64,000 bases of DNA. It comes from Marinobacter xestospongiae (GTDB taxonomy: Bacteria > Pseudomonadota > Gammaproteobacteria > Pseudomonadales > Oleiphilaceae). Location: the NCBI RefSeq assembly GCF_023156385.1, contig NZ_JAKZAK010000016.1, forward strand, positions 1 to 64,000, in the 5' to 3' direction. The notes under the pieces were generated by a model that saw nothing but the letters and a program-made list of their open reading frames with translations, was not told the origin of the DNA and did not search any database. The position numbers and the translations under genes are program-made. Below, in pieces: positions 55,776 through 64,000 of the stretch (its first letter is position 1; every line of letters starts with the position of its first letter).

Positions 55776-56285
55776 GTGTCAGGCGCGGATTTCGCACAAC
55801 AGCAGCTTCACTCGTTGTATCAGGACCATCATGGCTGGCTGTATGGCTGGCTGCGGCGACGGCTGGGTTGCTCCCATCGGGCGGCGGATCTGGCCCAGGA
55901 CACCTACCTGCGGGTGCTGACCAGCGGCCGCGTACCCGACCAGGCCCAGGCCAGGCCCCATCTGATGCAGATTGCCAAGGGCCTGGTGGTGGACCGCCAT
56001 CGCCGCCAGCGTATCGAACAGGCCTACCTGGAAGCACTGTCCCATCAACCGATGGCGGTGGCGCCGTCGCCCGAGGAGTCGTCGCTGGTGCTGGACACCC
56101 TGGTGCGGATTGACCGGATGCTGGCTTCACTCAAGCCCCGGGTCCGCGAGACCTTTTTACTGTCGCGTTTCGATGGCCTGACCTACAGCGCCATCGCCGA
56201 GCGTCTCGGCATGTCGGTGGCGACGGTCCGCAAGGACATGCTGGTTGCCATGCAGGCATGCCTGGCGGCGACTGAGGCGCCATGA
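55776..56285 (+). CDS. FecI-type ECF sigma factor
   Basis: A 169-residue ECF sigma factor that directs RNA polymerase to iron-uptake receptor genes. Region 2 (LYQDHHGWLYGWLRRRLGCSHRAADLAQDTYLRVL) and region 4 (LKPRVRETFLLSRFDGLTYSAIAERLGMSVATVRKDM) are intact. GTG 55776 is chosen as the start; a TTG six codons earlier is possible. It overlaps fecR by four bases and has a Fur box upstream. Confidence 0.88.
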   Translation: MSGADFAQQQLHSLYQDHHGWLYGWLRRRLGCSHRAADLAQDTYLRVLTSGRVPDQAQARPHLMQIAKGLVVDRHRRQRIEQAYLEALSHQPMAVAPSPEESSLVLDTLVRIDRMLASLKPRVRETFLLSRFDGLTYSAIAERLGMSVATVRKDMLVAMQACLAATEAP

Positions 56286-57274
56286 GCCGGAAGTCGCGCC
56301 GGAGTGAGGGAACGCAGCGACTGCTGGAATCGGAGTTGCGGTCCCAGGCACTGGAATGGCAGGTGATTCTCTGGTCGGGTGAGGTGTCGGTCGAAGAGCA
56401 GGCCGACTTTGAACGCTGGCTCGCGACCGGTCCGGCCCAGCGGCAGGCCTGGCAACGCGTCCAGCAGGTCAGTCAGGCGTTTGAGACGGTGCCTGAGCAG
56501 TTGGCGGGGCGGGTGTTACGGGCACCCTCTGCCGACCTGGGCCGGCGCAAACTGCTGCTGGGTCTGACGGCCTTTGGCGGCGCCGGGCTGTTGGGTTATG
56601 GCGCGACCCGAACCCGGGTCTGGCGTATGGCCACCGCCGATTACCGCACGGGCACTGGCGAGCGACGCACGATGACGCTCCCTGACGGTACCGCACTGAC
56701 GCTGAATACCGACACCGCCCTGGACCTGTTTTACACGCCATCCCGTCGTCACCTGCGGCTGTATCGCGGTGAAATCCTCGTCACCACCGCGATGGACCCG
56801 TCGCCAACCCCGCGTCCGTTCAGTGTTGGCACCTACGCCGGTGTGGTGCGACCGGTAGGTACCCGGTTCAGCGTGCGGCGCCTGCCCGGAGACGGTGTCG
56901 GCACTCGGGTGCAGGTGTTTGACGGCGCCGTCGACCTGGCCCCGCGCTGGGGCACGGCGATGCGTCTGGAAGCCGGCCAGCAGGCAGACTTCCAGCGCCG
57001 GGCGGTCAGTGTGCCGGCACCAGTGGCAGCGACCGAAGCCGCCTGGAGCCAGGGGCGGCTGGTGGCGGAGCAGCAGCGTCTGGGGGACTTTATCCGCAAC
57101 TTGGATCGCTACCGCCCGGGGCGACTGCGATGCGATCCGGCGGTGGCCGATCTGGTGGTGTCCGGCGTCTTTCCGCTCGACGACACCGATGCCATCCTGC
57201 AGGCGCTGGCCCAGGCGCTACCGGTGTCGGTGCAGTCGATCACTGATTATTGGGTCACCGTCAAGGCGTCCTGA
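56282..57274 (+). CDS. FecR-type anti-sigma regulator
   Basis: A 330-residue membrane regulator that holds the ECF sigma factor until the receptor signals. It has a cytosolic DUF4880-like N-terminus (EWQVILWSGEVSVEEQADFERWLATGPAQRQAWQRV), a helix (about 90-108) preceded by GRRKLLL, a Tat-like pair, and the periplasmic FecR domain (YRTGTGERRTMTLPDGTALTLNTDTAL...). The C-terminal half resembles a signalling STN-like domain. ATG 56282 overlaps the sigma gene stop. Confidence 0.92.
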   Translation: MSRKSRRSEGTQRLLESELRSQALEWQVILWSGEVSVEEQADFERWLATGPAQRQAWQRVQQVSQAFETVPEQLAGRVLRAPSADLGRRKLLLGLTAFGGAGLLGYGATRTRVWRMATADYRTGTGERRTMTLPDGTALTLNTDTALDLFYTPSRRHLRLYRGEILVTTAMDPSPTPRPFSVGTYAGVVRPVGTRFSVRRLPGDGVGTRVQVFDGAVDLAPRWGTAMRLEAGQQADFQRRAVSVPAPVAATEAAWSQGRLVAEQQRLGDFIRNLDRYRPGRLRCDPAVADLVVSGVFPLDDTDAILQALAQALPVSVQSITDYWVTVKAS

Positions 57275-57537
57275 GCCTGCCCCTGCAATTGCAGCATGAC
57301 ATCTGTCACTTGTTGGCCTGGTGACTCGTCTATAAGAATGATGGGCTGTTCTCAATCAGCTTCTGGTAAGTCCCGAATCCCCCTGCGGGACGGTCAGAGG
57401 CTGCTGACGCTGGCGACCGACACCGCCCCAAGAGCCAGTGATTCGTCCCGATTCTGCCGTTATCTTGATGTTTTATAGACCCTTTCGGGAAGGCGCGTTA
57501 AAACCCTCTGATTGACCCTTGATCCAGGAGTACGATT

Positions 57538-59073
57538 TTGGAAAGCAAACGGCTGGTTGCCGCCCTGTTGATGGCGGGCATGCTCAGTGCCTGTGGTTCT
57601 GGCAGTGATTCCGACCCCGATGACAAGCCGACGGACCCGCCACCGGCGTTGTCCGGGGATGTGCCGCTGCCACCGGGCAATGGTGACTTGCTGGATATCG
57701 CGGTGGCGCCGCCGGCGTCGGATGTGCGGGTGAACTTTGAGCTGACGGAGCCATACCAGGTCCAGGTGACCGATCTGGCGGTGAGTGCCGAAGGGCTCTG
57801 GTGTCAGGTGCAACGGGGAACTGATGTGGACAATCCGCTCCCGATGGGCCGCGCCTGGCAACCGGGCTGGCAACAGAGCATGAGCTGCCACATCGACGGC
57901 CAGCAGGCGTTCCGCTATCAACCGCAGGACGGCGTCATCGTCGTGGATATGGCGGCACAGGATGGCAGCCGGGTGCTGCTGCTGGAAGCCGTGCCCAGCG
58001 CGTATGACGGACCGGGTCCTGCAGAGGGCTGGTTTGAGCTGCGATTCACCCAGCTTGACGGTGCCGGCAATACCCTGCAGCAACGTTGGCTGGAAGACCA
58101 GCCAAACGAGCAGGAGCTGTATTACTACTTCTATGAGCGTAACGCTGAGACGCCGAGCCGCCGGGTGGAGGAGAGTCTGAGCCATAACAACCGGCCCCAG
58201 ATCGGCGCGAATACTCTCGCCCGTCTGCAGGTCCACGACGGCGTGCCTTACCTGGTGGCCCATACCTATGGCATCAAGGTGTACAGGTTCAATTCCGATC
58301 TGACCGTGGCCTGGGACCAGCAAATCATGCCGGCTAATCGCGATCTCTGGTTCGGCGACCTGACCAATGTCAGCCAAATGGCCGTCCGTGACGATGGCGC
58401 CGTTGCGGTGGCGTTTGAACTGTTCCAGGGTACCGAGCCCCGTGAAGATAATGCCCGGTTGTACCAGGCCCATTTCGGCCAGCCACTGGCGGACCCGAAC
58501 CCTGGCTCCGATGTGGGCATCTCTGTGCTCAGCCCGGATGGTGTCAAGTTGCGCACCTTCATTGCCGGTCTGAAGGGCCATGATGAGGCGCTGACCAGCG
58601 TGTTGTGGCGCGGGGACGAGCTGGTGCTGACCGGCGGCACCCGCTATGGCAAGGCCGGCGCGGCGGGGGGCAGCAGTGAATGGGACAGTTACCTGGCGCG
58701 GATTGACAGCTCCACCGGCGAGACCCTCCACTCGCAACTGTTCCATGTGCATGATGAGGACATGCTCTTCGACACCGTACTGACTGACAGCGGCCGCCTG
58801 CTGATGGCCGGTGTATCCGGTTTTAGTCAGGCGGACTCCAACAGTCAGATGACCTACGGTTACGGGGTGATCTACGAGGTCAATGACGCCGGCGATGTGC
58901 TGCCGCTGATGCGACTGGACAAGCCGAGAAACTCCAGGATCAACGGCATTCAGGTGGTTGGTGATACGCTCTACTACCGTTACGATTTTGACGGCTATAT
59001 CACCCACACCTGTGACACCGTCAATACCCTCTGCTGGAGCAAAGCCGGCGTCAGCAACCTGCGGTTGCCGTAA
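57538..59073 (+). CDS. Uncharacterised lipoprotein in the FecIR-TonB cassette
   Basis: A 511-residue lipoprotein: lipobox LSAC with Cys about 19, then a low-complexity Asp/Pro linker (GSGSDSDPDDKPTDPPPALSG) and a beta-rich domain with repeated blade-like units (LARLQVHDGVPYLVAHTYGIKVYRFNSDLTVAWDQQ, VSQMAVRDDGAVAVAF, LRTFIAGLKGHDEALTSVLWRGDELVLTGGTRYG), suggestive of a beta propeller. I do not recognise the family. The start is TTG 57538 with AGGAG seven bases upstream. Position between fecR and the receptor suggests a surface or periplasmic partner of that receptor. Confidence 0.75.
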   Translation: MESKRLVAALLMAGMLSACGSGSDSDPDDKPTDPPPALSGDVPLPPGNGDLLDIAVAPPASDVRVNFELTEPYQVQVTDLAVSAEGLWCQVQRGTDVDNPLPMGRAWQPGWQQSMSCHIDGQQAFRYQPQDGVIVVDMAAQDGSRVLLLEAVPSAYDGPGPAEGWFELRFTQLDGAGNTLQQRWLEDQPNEQELYYYFYERNAETPSRRVEESLSHNNRPQIGANTLARLQVHDGVPYLVAHTYGIKVYRFNSDLTVAWDQQIMPANRDLWFGDLTNVSQMAVRDDGAVAVAFELFQGTEPREDNARLYQAHFGQPLADPNPGSDVGISVLSPDGVKLRTFIAGLKGHDEALTSVLWRGDELVLTGGTRYGKAGAAGGSSEWDSYLARIDSSTGETLHSQLFHVHDEDMLFDTVLTDSGRLLMAGVSGFSQADSNSQMTYGYGVIYEVNDAGDVLPLMRLDKPRNSRINGIQVVGDTLYYRYDFDGYITHTCDTVNTLCWSKAGVSNLRLP

Positions 59074-59076
59074 CAT

Positions 59077-59090
59077 CCACGAAAACGTGG
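59077..59090 (+). other. Small hairpin after the lipoprotein gene
   Basis: CCACG-AAAA-CGTGG. Its arms are identical to the inner stem of the large hairpin at 59111-59175, so the two can swap partners. No T-run follows, so it is not a standard terminator. Confidence 0.5.
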
Positions 59091-59110
59091 CCGTTGTTGT
59101 AGCACTTTTG

Positions 59111-59175
59111 CGTTCTCGTACGGGAAACAGGGTATACCCACGCTGACCGTGGACTCTGTTTCCCGTACGAGGACG
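59111..59175 (+). promoter_or_regulatory. Large hairpin that buries the receptor ribosome binding site
   Basis: Left arm 59111-59130 pairs with right arm 59156-59175 over 20 positions (19 Watson-Crick and one G-U). An inner stem CCACG (59138) with CGTGG (59148) closes a five-base loop. The right arm contains GAGG, the only good ribosome binding site for ATG 59180. The structure ends five bases before the start codon. Confidence 0.75.
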
Positions 59176-59179
59176 TTCT

Positions 59180-61741
59180 ATGCTCATCAACCTTCCTTCC
59201 TCCTTCCGCTGTGCGGCCCTGCCACGGGCGATCCTGGTCGCCGGGCTGGGCTGCAGCGTCGTTGCCGTACCGGCCATGGTGCAGGCGGCGACGACGACCC
59301 AGCAGGCCCGCAACCAGGTGGATCTTGCGATTCCCGCCGGCAGTCTCGATCAGGTACTGAACCGCTTTGCCGCGGCCACGGGCATCCTGCTGGCGATCGA
59401 TGGGGCGCTGACCGGGGGGCGCCAAAGCCCGGGGCTGACCGGCCGCTTTGGGGTTACTGACGGGCTGGCTGCGATGCTCGCAGGCACGGGGCTGGAGGCG
59501 GTGGCCCAGGGTGAAAACCGCTATGCCCTCAAGCGAGCGGACGCGGGTGCCATCATGCTGTCGCCAATCTCAGTGACAGCGGCAGGACAGTCGCCGGGCA
59601 CCACCGAAGGCAGCGGTTCGTACGGCACCGACACCATGAGTACCGCCAATCGGCTGAACCTGTCGCTGCGGGAAACGCCCCAGTCGGTGACGGTGGTCAC
59701 CCGGCAGCGACTGGACGATCTCGGGGTGGACAGCCTGAACGAGGTGCTGGAGCGGACCCCTGGCGTTTACCGCACCAACAATGACACAGAGCGTACCCGC
59801 TTCTATTCCCGTGGCTACGCCATTAATAACTACCTGGTGGACGGCGTGCTGATGCCCCAGGGTGGTCCCTACGTGTCCCTCAACAGCGACGCGGCGGTGT
59901 ACGACCGGCTCGAGGTGGTGCGCGGCGCAACCGGGATGATGACCGGGGCGGGTGATCCCAGTGGCTCGGTGAGCCTGATGCGAAAGCGCCCGACCCGGGA
60001 CTTCCAGGCGACGGTGGCCGGCCAGCTCGGACGCTGGGACAGCTGGCGCAGCGAGTTCGATGTGGGCGGTCCGGTCGCCCTGGACGGACGCCTGCGGGCG
60101 CGGCTGGTAGGGGTCAAGCAGGCAGAGGATTCGTTTCGTGACCGCTACCAGCTGGACAAGGAAGTGCTGTACGGGGTGGCCGAGTTTGACCTGACCGACC
60201 GTACCCTGATCACCCTGGGCTATGACTACCAGGCACCCATCACCACCGGTGTCACCTGGGGCACCGTGCCCTACTGGATGGCGGACGGTCGCAAGGCCAA
60301 CCTGCCCCGCAGCACCAACTGGGCGCCGGGCTGGAGCGAGTGGTCGGTGCAGCAGAAACAGCTCTTCAGCAGCCTTGAGCATGATTTTGGCTACGGCTGG
60401 AACCTCAAGCTGTCCTACGTCGATGACACCAAGGAGTTTGGTGGCGCGCGCTGGTTTGGTGGCGGTGGCTACCCGGCTGCAGATGGAACCGGCATGCGAG
60501 CCTGGCGCAGCAATGCCGATCAGGAGATGGACACCACCACGGTCGATGTCCAGGTCAACGGTGCCTTCGCGCTGTTTGGCCGCGACCATGAACTGGTGTT
60601 CGGTTACGCCAGAACCGACAGCAAGCGCAACGTGCCGTTCCTGGTGCGGGACCCGGTGCCGGATGGTTACACCACCATCGAGGACTGGCGCACCTTTGAT
60701 GGCCGCTTCCCGCAGTTCACCGTCACCGATCTGGGCTTTGATGCTGACCGCTACCGCACCAAACAGAGCGCCGGCTTTGCCACCGCCCGTTTCAGCGTGA
60801 TCGATCCGTTGCACGTGACGGTCGGCGCCCGCCTCAGCGACTGGGACTACAGCGCCCGCAGCTACGATGAGAACGGTGAGCTGGAAGAGCGCAGTGCGTA
60901 TGGGGTGGACCGTGAACTGACGCCGTACCTTGGGGTGACCTACGACCTCAGTGACCAGCTGACGGTGTACGCCAGCTACACCAGCATCTTCAAACCCCAG
61001 GACTACCAGGACATGAACGGCGACTTCCTTGACCCGGTGGTGGGGGACAACACCGAGCTGGGCCTCAAGAGCAGTCTGTTTGAGGACCGGCTGACGCTGT
61101 CAGTGGCCGCATTCCGCGGCGAGCAGGACAACCTGGCGGAGCGGGACGACACCCGGGACCTGAAACCGGGCAGCTTCGATCCGGACAACCCGCCGGAAGG
61201 CTACGATGAGAACGGTCACTTCCAGTTGCCGGGTGGTCGCCTGCCCTACCGCAGCACCGGCAAGGGCAGCGAGGTCAGCGGCGTGGAACTGGAAGCCCAG
61301 GGCGATATCACCGCCAACTGGAACCTGTCATTCGGCTTCACCCACACCAAAGTGGAGGATGCCGACGGTAATACGTTGCAGAGTAACCGGCCCCGCAACC
61401 TGCTGCGGGTCTTCAGTGGCTACCGTTTCCCGGGCCAGTGGAACCGGCTCAGTGTGGGCGGCGGGGTGACCTGGCAGAGCAAGATCTGGGACGACGCCAA
61501 AAGGCCGACCGGCGAGTTCAACGACAACGGCTCGCCGGTCACCGAGTCGGCCCGCATTACCCAGTCGGATTTCTATCTGGTGGATGCGATGGCCCAGTAC
61601 CGCTGGCTCGACAATCTGTCCACCAGCCTGCATGTGTACAACCTGCTGGATGAGGCTTACTACCGCAATGTCGGCTTTTACAACGGCGTTCACTGGGGCG
61701 AACCCCGCAGCTGGAACCTGAAGCTGCGCTATCAGTTCTGA
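59180..61741 (+). CDS. TonB-dependent siderophore receptor with STN domain
   Basis: An outer-membrane ferric-siderophore transducer of 853 residues. Signal peptide about 1-36, then an STN signalling domain (about 48-120, VDLAIPAGSLDQVLNRFAAATGILLAIDGALTGGRQSPGLTGRFG), plug (TPQSVTVVTRQRLDDLGVDSLNEVLERTPGVYR) and a barrel ending LKLRYQF with terminal Phe. The STN domain would contact FecR to activate the ECF sigma factor. The siderophore is unknown; the plug/barrel resembles FpvA/FhuE-type receptors. ATG 59180 is preceded by a structured leader. Confidence 0.94.
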   Translation: MLINLPSSFRCAALPRAILVAGLGCSVVAVPAMVQAATTTQQARNQVDLAIPAGSLDQVLNRFAAATGILLAIDGALTGGRQSPGLTGRFGVTDGLAAMLAGTGLEAVAQGENRYALKRADAGAIMLSPISVTAAGQSPGTTEGSGSYGTDTMSTANRLNLSLRETPQSVTVVTRQRLDDLGVDSLNEVLERTPGVYRTNNDTERTRFYSRGYAINNYLVDGVLMPQGGPYVSLNSDAAVYDRLEVVRGATGMMTGAGDPSGSVSLMRKRPTRDFQATVAGQLGRWDSWRSEFDVGGPVALDGRLRARLVGVKQAEDSFRDRYQLDKEVLYGVAEFDLTDRTLITLGYDYQAPITTGVTWGTVPYWMADGRKANLPRSTNWAPGWSEWSVQQKQLFSSLEHDFGYGWNLKLSYVDDTKEFGGARWFGGGGYPAADGTGMRAWRSNADQEMDTTTVDVQVNGAFALFGRDHELVFGYARTDSKRNVPFLVRDPVPDGYTTIEDWRTFDGRFPQFTVTDLGFDADRYRTKQSAGFATARFSVIDPLHVTVGARLSDWDYSARSYDENGELEERSAYGVDRELTPYLGVTYDLSDQLTVYASYTSIFKPQDYQDMNGDFLDPVVGDNTELGLKSSLFEDRLTLSVAAFRGEQDNLAERDDTRDLKPGSFDPDNPPEGYDENGHFQLPGGRLPYRSTGKGSEVSGVELEAQGDITANWNLSFGFTHTKVEDADGNTLQSNRPRNLLRVFSGYRFPGQWNRLSVGGGVTWQSKIWDDAKRPTGEFNDNGSPVTESARITQSDFYLVDAMAQYRWLDNLSTSLHVYNLLDEAYYRNVGFYNGVHWGEPRSWNLKLRYQF

Positions 61742-61753
61742 GCCAGCATAAAA

Positions 61754-61775
61754 AACGCCCGAATCTGCGGGCGTT
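61754..61775. terminator. Bidirectional terminator between receptor and IclR genes
   Basis: AACGCCCG (61754-61761), loop AATCTG, CGGGCGTT (61768-61775). On the minus strand the stem is followed by TTTTTATG, which suits termination of the IclR gene. On the plus strand the tail is weaker but the hairpin lies 13 bases after the receptor stop. Confidence 0.75.
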
Positions 61776-61808
61776 GTGGTTTCTGGGGATGGGTGGCGAT
61801 CGTGGCCG

Positions 61809-62567
61809 CTAGCAGCCACCCAACTGACGCATGATCTCCCGGGCGGTGTCTTGGAGGGCGTCGATCAGTTGCTGGCGGACGGCATCGCTGTTCATCACCG
61901 GGTCGGGGCCGGAGATGTTGATGGCCGCAACCACGTTGCCGGTGAAGTTACGGATCGGTACCGCCAGCGCGGTGGAGTAATCCGAGTAGTGCTGACTCCA
62001 GCCCTGGCTGCGCTCCTTCTCACACTGGGCTATCAGCTCCGGCATGGTTTGTGGCGCAGGCACCGGGTAGCCGTCGATGCGCTGGCCCTGGTACAGGGTC
62101 TGCAGCTCCGCCGGGGTCATGCCCATCAGCAGCGCCCGTCCCATGGCCGTGGTGTGGCAGGGAAAGCGGGTGCCCAGTGGCACGTTGACCGACAGCCGCT
62201 GCAGCGCCAGAGCGCGGAACACGTACAGGGTTTCGGCGCCATCGCGGATGCCGAGATGGCTCGACAGCGAGGTGCTGTCACGCAGCCGGGTGATGAACGG
62301 AGCGGCCACCTCGACAATCTCGCGACTGGCAAGGTAGCTGAAGCCCCGTGACACCACCTGGGTGCCCAGAGTGTAGGTGTTGGTTCCGATCTTGTTCAGG
62401 TACTGCATGTTGGTCAGCGTCTGCACGATGCGGTACAGCGAGCTGGTGCTGACCCCCAGCTGTTCGGCCATTTCCGCCTGGCTCATGGTCCGGCGCTGGC
62501 TGTCGAACATCTCCAGGATGCGCAGGCCCCGTTGCAGGGCCGGAACCGTGTAGTCCTTTTCACTCAA
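61809..62567 (-). CDS. IclR family transcription regulator
   Basis: A 252-residue regulator: N-terminal winged helix (VPALQRGLRILEMFDSQRRTMSQAEMAEQLGVSTSSLYRIVQTL) and a GAF-like effector domain (GTRFPCHTTAMGRALL, INISGPD). The effector is unknown. It is downstream of, and on the same strand as, the TRAP permease gene, 18 bases away, so it probably regulates that transporter. Confidence 0.92.
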   Translation of the reverse strand: MSEKDYTVPALQRGLRILEMFDSQRRTMSQAEMAEQLGVSTSSLYRIVQTLTNMQYLNKIGTNTYTLGTQVVSRGFSYLASREIVEVAAPFITRLRDSTSLSSHLGIRDGAETLYVFRALALQRLSVNVPLGTRFPCHTTAMGRALLMGMTPAELQTLYQGQRIDGYPVPAPQTMPELIAQCEKERSQGWSQHYSDYSTALAVPIRNFTGNVVAAINISGPDPVMNSDAVRQQLIDALQDTAREIMRQLGGC

Positions 62568-62585
62568 GGCTTGATCTCCCTCCGT

Positions 62586-64000
62586 TTAGGCAACCGCCAG
62601 TGACGACTGGCCGTTGCGATAGTTCCGCCCCAGAATCACCAGCACCACGGCGCCGGCGATGGCGATCAGCCACGGGCTGTTGCCAACCAAGACCAGGCCG
62701 GCAATGGTCAGCAGGGTCTTCTCGGCCCGCGACAGCGGCGCGCTGAAGTAACCGATGTAGGCGGCGGAAAGTGCCACTATACACAGCACCCCACTGATCA
62801 TGGCAAGGCTGAACTCGGTCCAGGTGAAGTCCAGGAACAGCAGACTGGGTGCGTACAGGAACATGAACGGCACCAGTGCCTTACCCATCGACAGCCGGAA
62901 CGCGGTGGTACCGGTACGCATCGGGTCGGAACCGGAGATACCGGCACCGGCGTAAGCCGCCAGGGCAACCGGGGGCGTCACGTCCGCCAGCACACCGTAG
63001 TAGAAGATGAAGAAGTGGGTGGCCAGCAGCGCGATACCAAAATCGTCCAGCGCCGGCGCCACAATGGAGGCCAGGATGATGTAGGTCGGCGTGGTGGGGA
63101 TGCCGGCGCCCATCAGGATGCAGGCCAGTGCCACCAGGATCAGCGCGATGAACAGCGTCAGGCCGTCCTCGGTGACCAGGTCGAACGGAATCAGCGCACT
63201 CAGGGTGCCACCGAAATCGTGGGCCAGGCCGACGATGGCGCCGGAGAACTTGAAGCCCAGACCGGTCAGGGTGGTCACGCCCAGCAGGAAGCCGACACAG
63301 GCACACGCCGCGGTGATGGCGATGGACTGTTTGGCGCCCTCTTCCAGGCCATGCATCAGCCGCCGTGGCGTCAGCACACTTTCGTGATCCAGCCGGTCAA
63401 AGCCCAGCGGCTTGAGCAGCAGCGGAATGTAGGAGCAGACGATGGTGAGGATGATGCCCCAGAACGCCGCCAGGAAGGGCGTGAACTGCATCAGCAGCAG
63501 GGTCACCATGACCACCAGCGGGATCACCTGGTGCCAGTGGCGCGCCATGACATCGCCGAGACGGGGAATCTCGTCGGACGGCATGCCCTTGAGGCCGAGG
63601 CGACGGGCTTCGAAGTGCACCATGCACAGGGTGGCCAGGTAGTGGAAGGCCGCCGGGATGATGGCGATCAGGATCAGCTCGTTGTAGGGCACGCCGAGCA
63701 TTTCCGACATCACGAACGCCGAGGCGCCCATGATCGGCGGGGTAATCTGGCCGCCGCAGGAGGACGCCGCCTCGGTGGCGGCGGAGAAGCGGCCGCTGAA
63801 GCCGTAGCGCTGCATCATCGGGATAGTGAAGGCGCCGGTGGTGACGGTGTTGGCCACCGGGGAGCCGGAAATCATGCCGAAGAACCCGGAGGACACCACC
63901 GATACCTTGGCCGGACCACCGCTGTAACGGCCAGCGACCATGGTGGCCAGTTCAATGAACAGCTGACCGAGACCGGAGGCCTGGGCCAGTACGCCAAACA
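62586..64000 (-). CDS. TRAP transporter fused permease, 5-prime truncated by window edge
   Basis: The fused DctQM-type permease of a TAXI-TRAP system. The visible part (about 471 residues) contains GFFGMISGSPVANTVTTGAFTIPMM, SCGGQITPPIMGASAFVM, GAGIPTTPTYIILASIVAPAL and DVTPPVALAAYAGAGISGSDPMRT, all diagnostic. The frame continues without a stop to base 64000 (FGVLAQASGLGQLFIELAT before the internal Met at 63941), so the start lies outside the window. The TAXI binding protein expected with it is not seen and may lie upstream beyond the edge. The IclR gene follows. Confidence 0.9.
   Translation of the reverse strand, partial: FGVLAQASGLGQLFIELATMVAGRYSGGPAKVSVVSSGFFGMISGSPVANTVTTGAFTIPMMQRYGFSGRFSAATEAASSCGGQITPPIMGASAFVMSEMLGVPYNELILIAIIPAAFHYLATLCMVHFEARRLGLKGMPSDEIPRLGDVMARHWHQVIPLVVMVTLLLMQFTPFLAAFWGIILTIVCSYIPLLLKPLGFDRLDHESVLTPRRLMHGLEEGAKQSIAITAACACVGFLLGVTTLTGLGFKFSGAIVGLAHDFGGTLSALIPFDLVTEDGLTLFIALILVALACILMGAGIPTTPTYIILASIVAPALDDFGIALLATHFFIFYYGVLADVTPPVALAAYAGAGISGSDPMRTGTTAFRLSMGKALVPFMFLYAPSLLFLDFTWTEFSLAMISGVLCIVALSAAYIGYFSAPLSRAEKTLLTIAGLVLVGNSPWLIAIAGAVVLVILGRNYRNGQSSLAVA

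Noticed and set aside
57283..57294. Palindrome CTGCAATTGCAG after fecR
   Set aside because: A 12-bp dyad is expected now and then; no second copy or promoter context supports it.

Overview
The window is a high-GC (roughly 60-65% by eye), gene-dense chromosomal segment with no rRNA, tRNA, CRISPR, insertion sequence or prophage signal that I could find. Gene content (caa3-type cytochrome oxidase locus with a DUF2909 gene, monomeric isocitrate dehydrogenase, ectoine synthase, several TRAP transporters, fatty acid cis/trans isomerase, Fur-box-preceded fumC, FecI/FecR/TonB iron cassette, HbcR-like sigma-54 control of 3-hydroxybutyrate use) points to a marine or halophilic gammaproteobacterium of the Oceanospirillales/Alteromonadales/Pseudomonadales type. 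This assignment is inferred from gene content, not from a phylogenetic marker.

Region by region: 1-448 is non-coding, with a 19-bp perfect inverted repeat and a likely promoter. 449-9112 is an aa3/caa3 cytochrome c oxidase locus: coxB (with fused cytochrome c), coxA, cox11, coxC, an antisense DUF2909 gene, SURF1, a membrane-anchored Sco-like protein, ctaA, ctaB and Sco. 9172-13149 carries an MFS transporter, hrpB and a yjfB-like gene. 13324-17307 (minus strand) is a tight ectC-MFS-cti cluster in which ectC has no ectA or ectB nearby. 17357-20196 is a DUF3482 GTPase/DUF2868 membrane protein pair. 20325-24707 has two small membrane proteins and then a complete ftrABCD-type iron uptake operon preceded by a perfect FNR/Anr-type box and a Fur-like box. 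24755-26413 is a divergent Crp-family/LysR regulator pair.

26414-36723 is the most coherent system: an extracytoplasmic 3-hydroxybutyrate oligomer hydrolase, a sigma-54 enhancer-binding protein, a TRAP transporter (dctPQM), 3-hydroxybutyrate dehydrogenase and acetoacetyl-CoA synthetase. Both transcription units (hydrolase, and dctPQM-bdh-aacS) have a -24/-12 promoter with exact 12-nt GG-GC phasing, and each is preceded by three copies of the same 18-bp palindrome, TGTCC(g/t)G-N4-C(n)GGAC(a/g). I read this as one regulon that releases, imports and oxidises 3-hydroxybutyrate to acetoacetyl-CoA. The palindromes are the predicted binding site of the enhancer-binding protein encoded between the two promoters.

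36724-48513 holds monomeric idh with a textbook terminator, a solitary TRAP binding protein, an ArsR/SRPBCC group, a diguanylate cyclase, a pseudouridine synthase, a BisC-type molybdoenzyme and a Fur-box-preceded small gene plus fumC. 48789-53524 has a solitary periplasmic binding protein followed by a membrane diguanylate cyclase, then YHS, HD and MOSC proteins. 53673-55575 has a lipoprotein and an aromatic aminotransferase. 55776-61741 is a FecI-FecR-novel lipoprotein-TonB receptor cassette under a Fur box; the receptor start is preceded by a 20-bp-stem hairpin that buries its ribosome binding site. 61809-64000 (minus) is an IclR regulator and a fused TRAP permease cut by the window edge.
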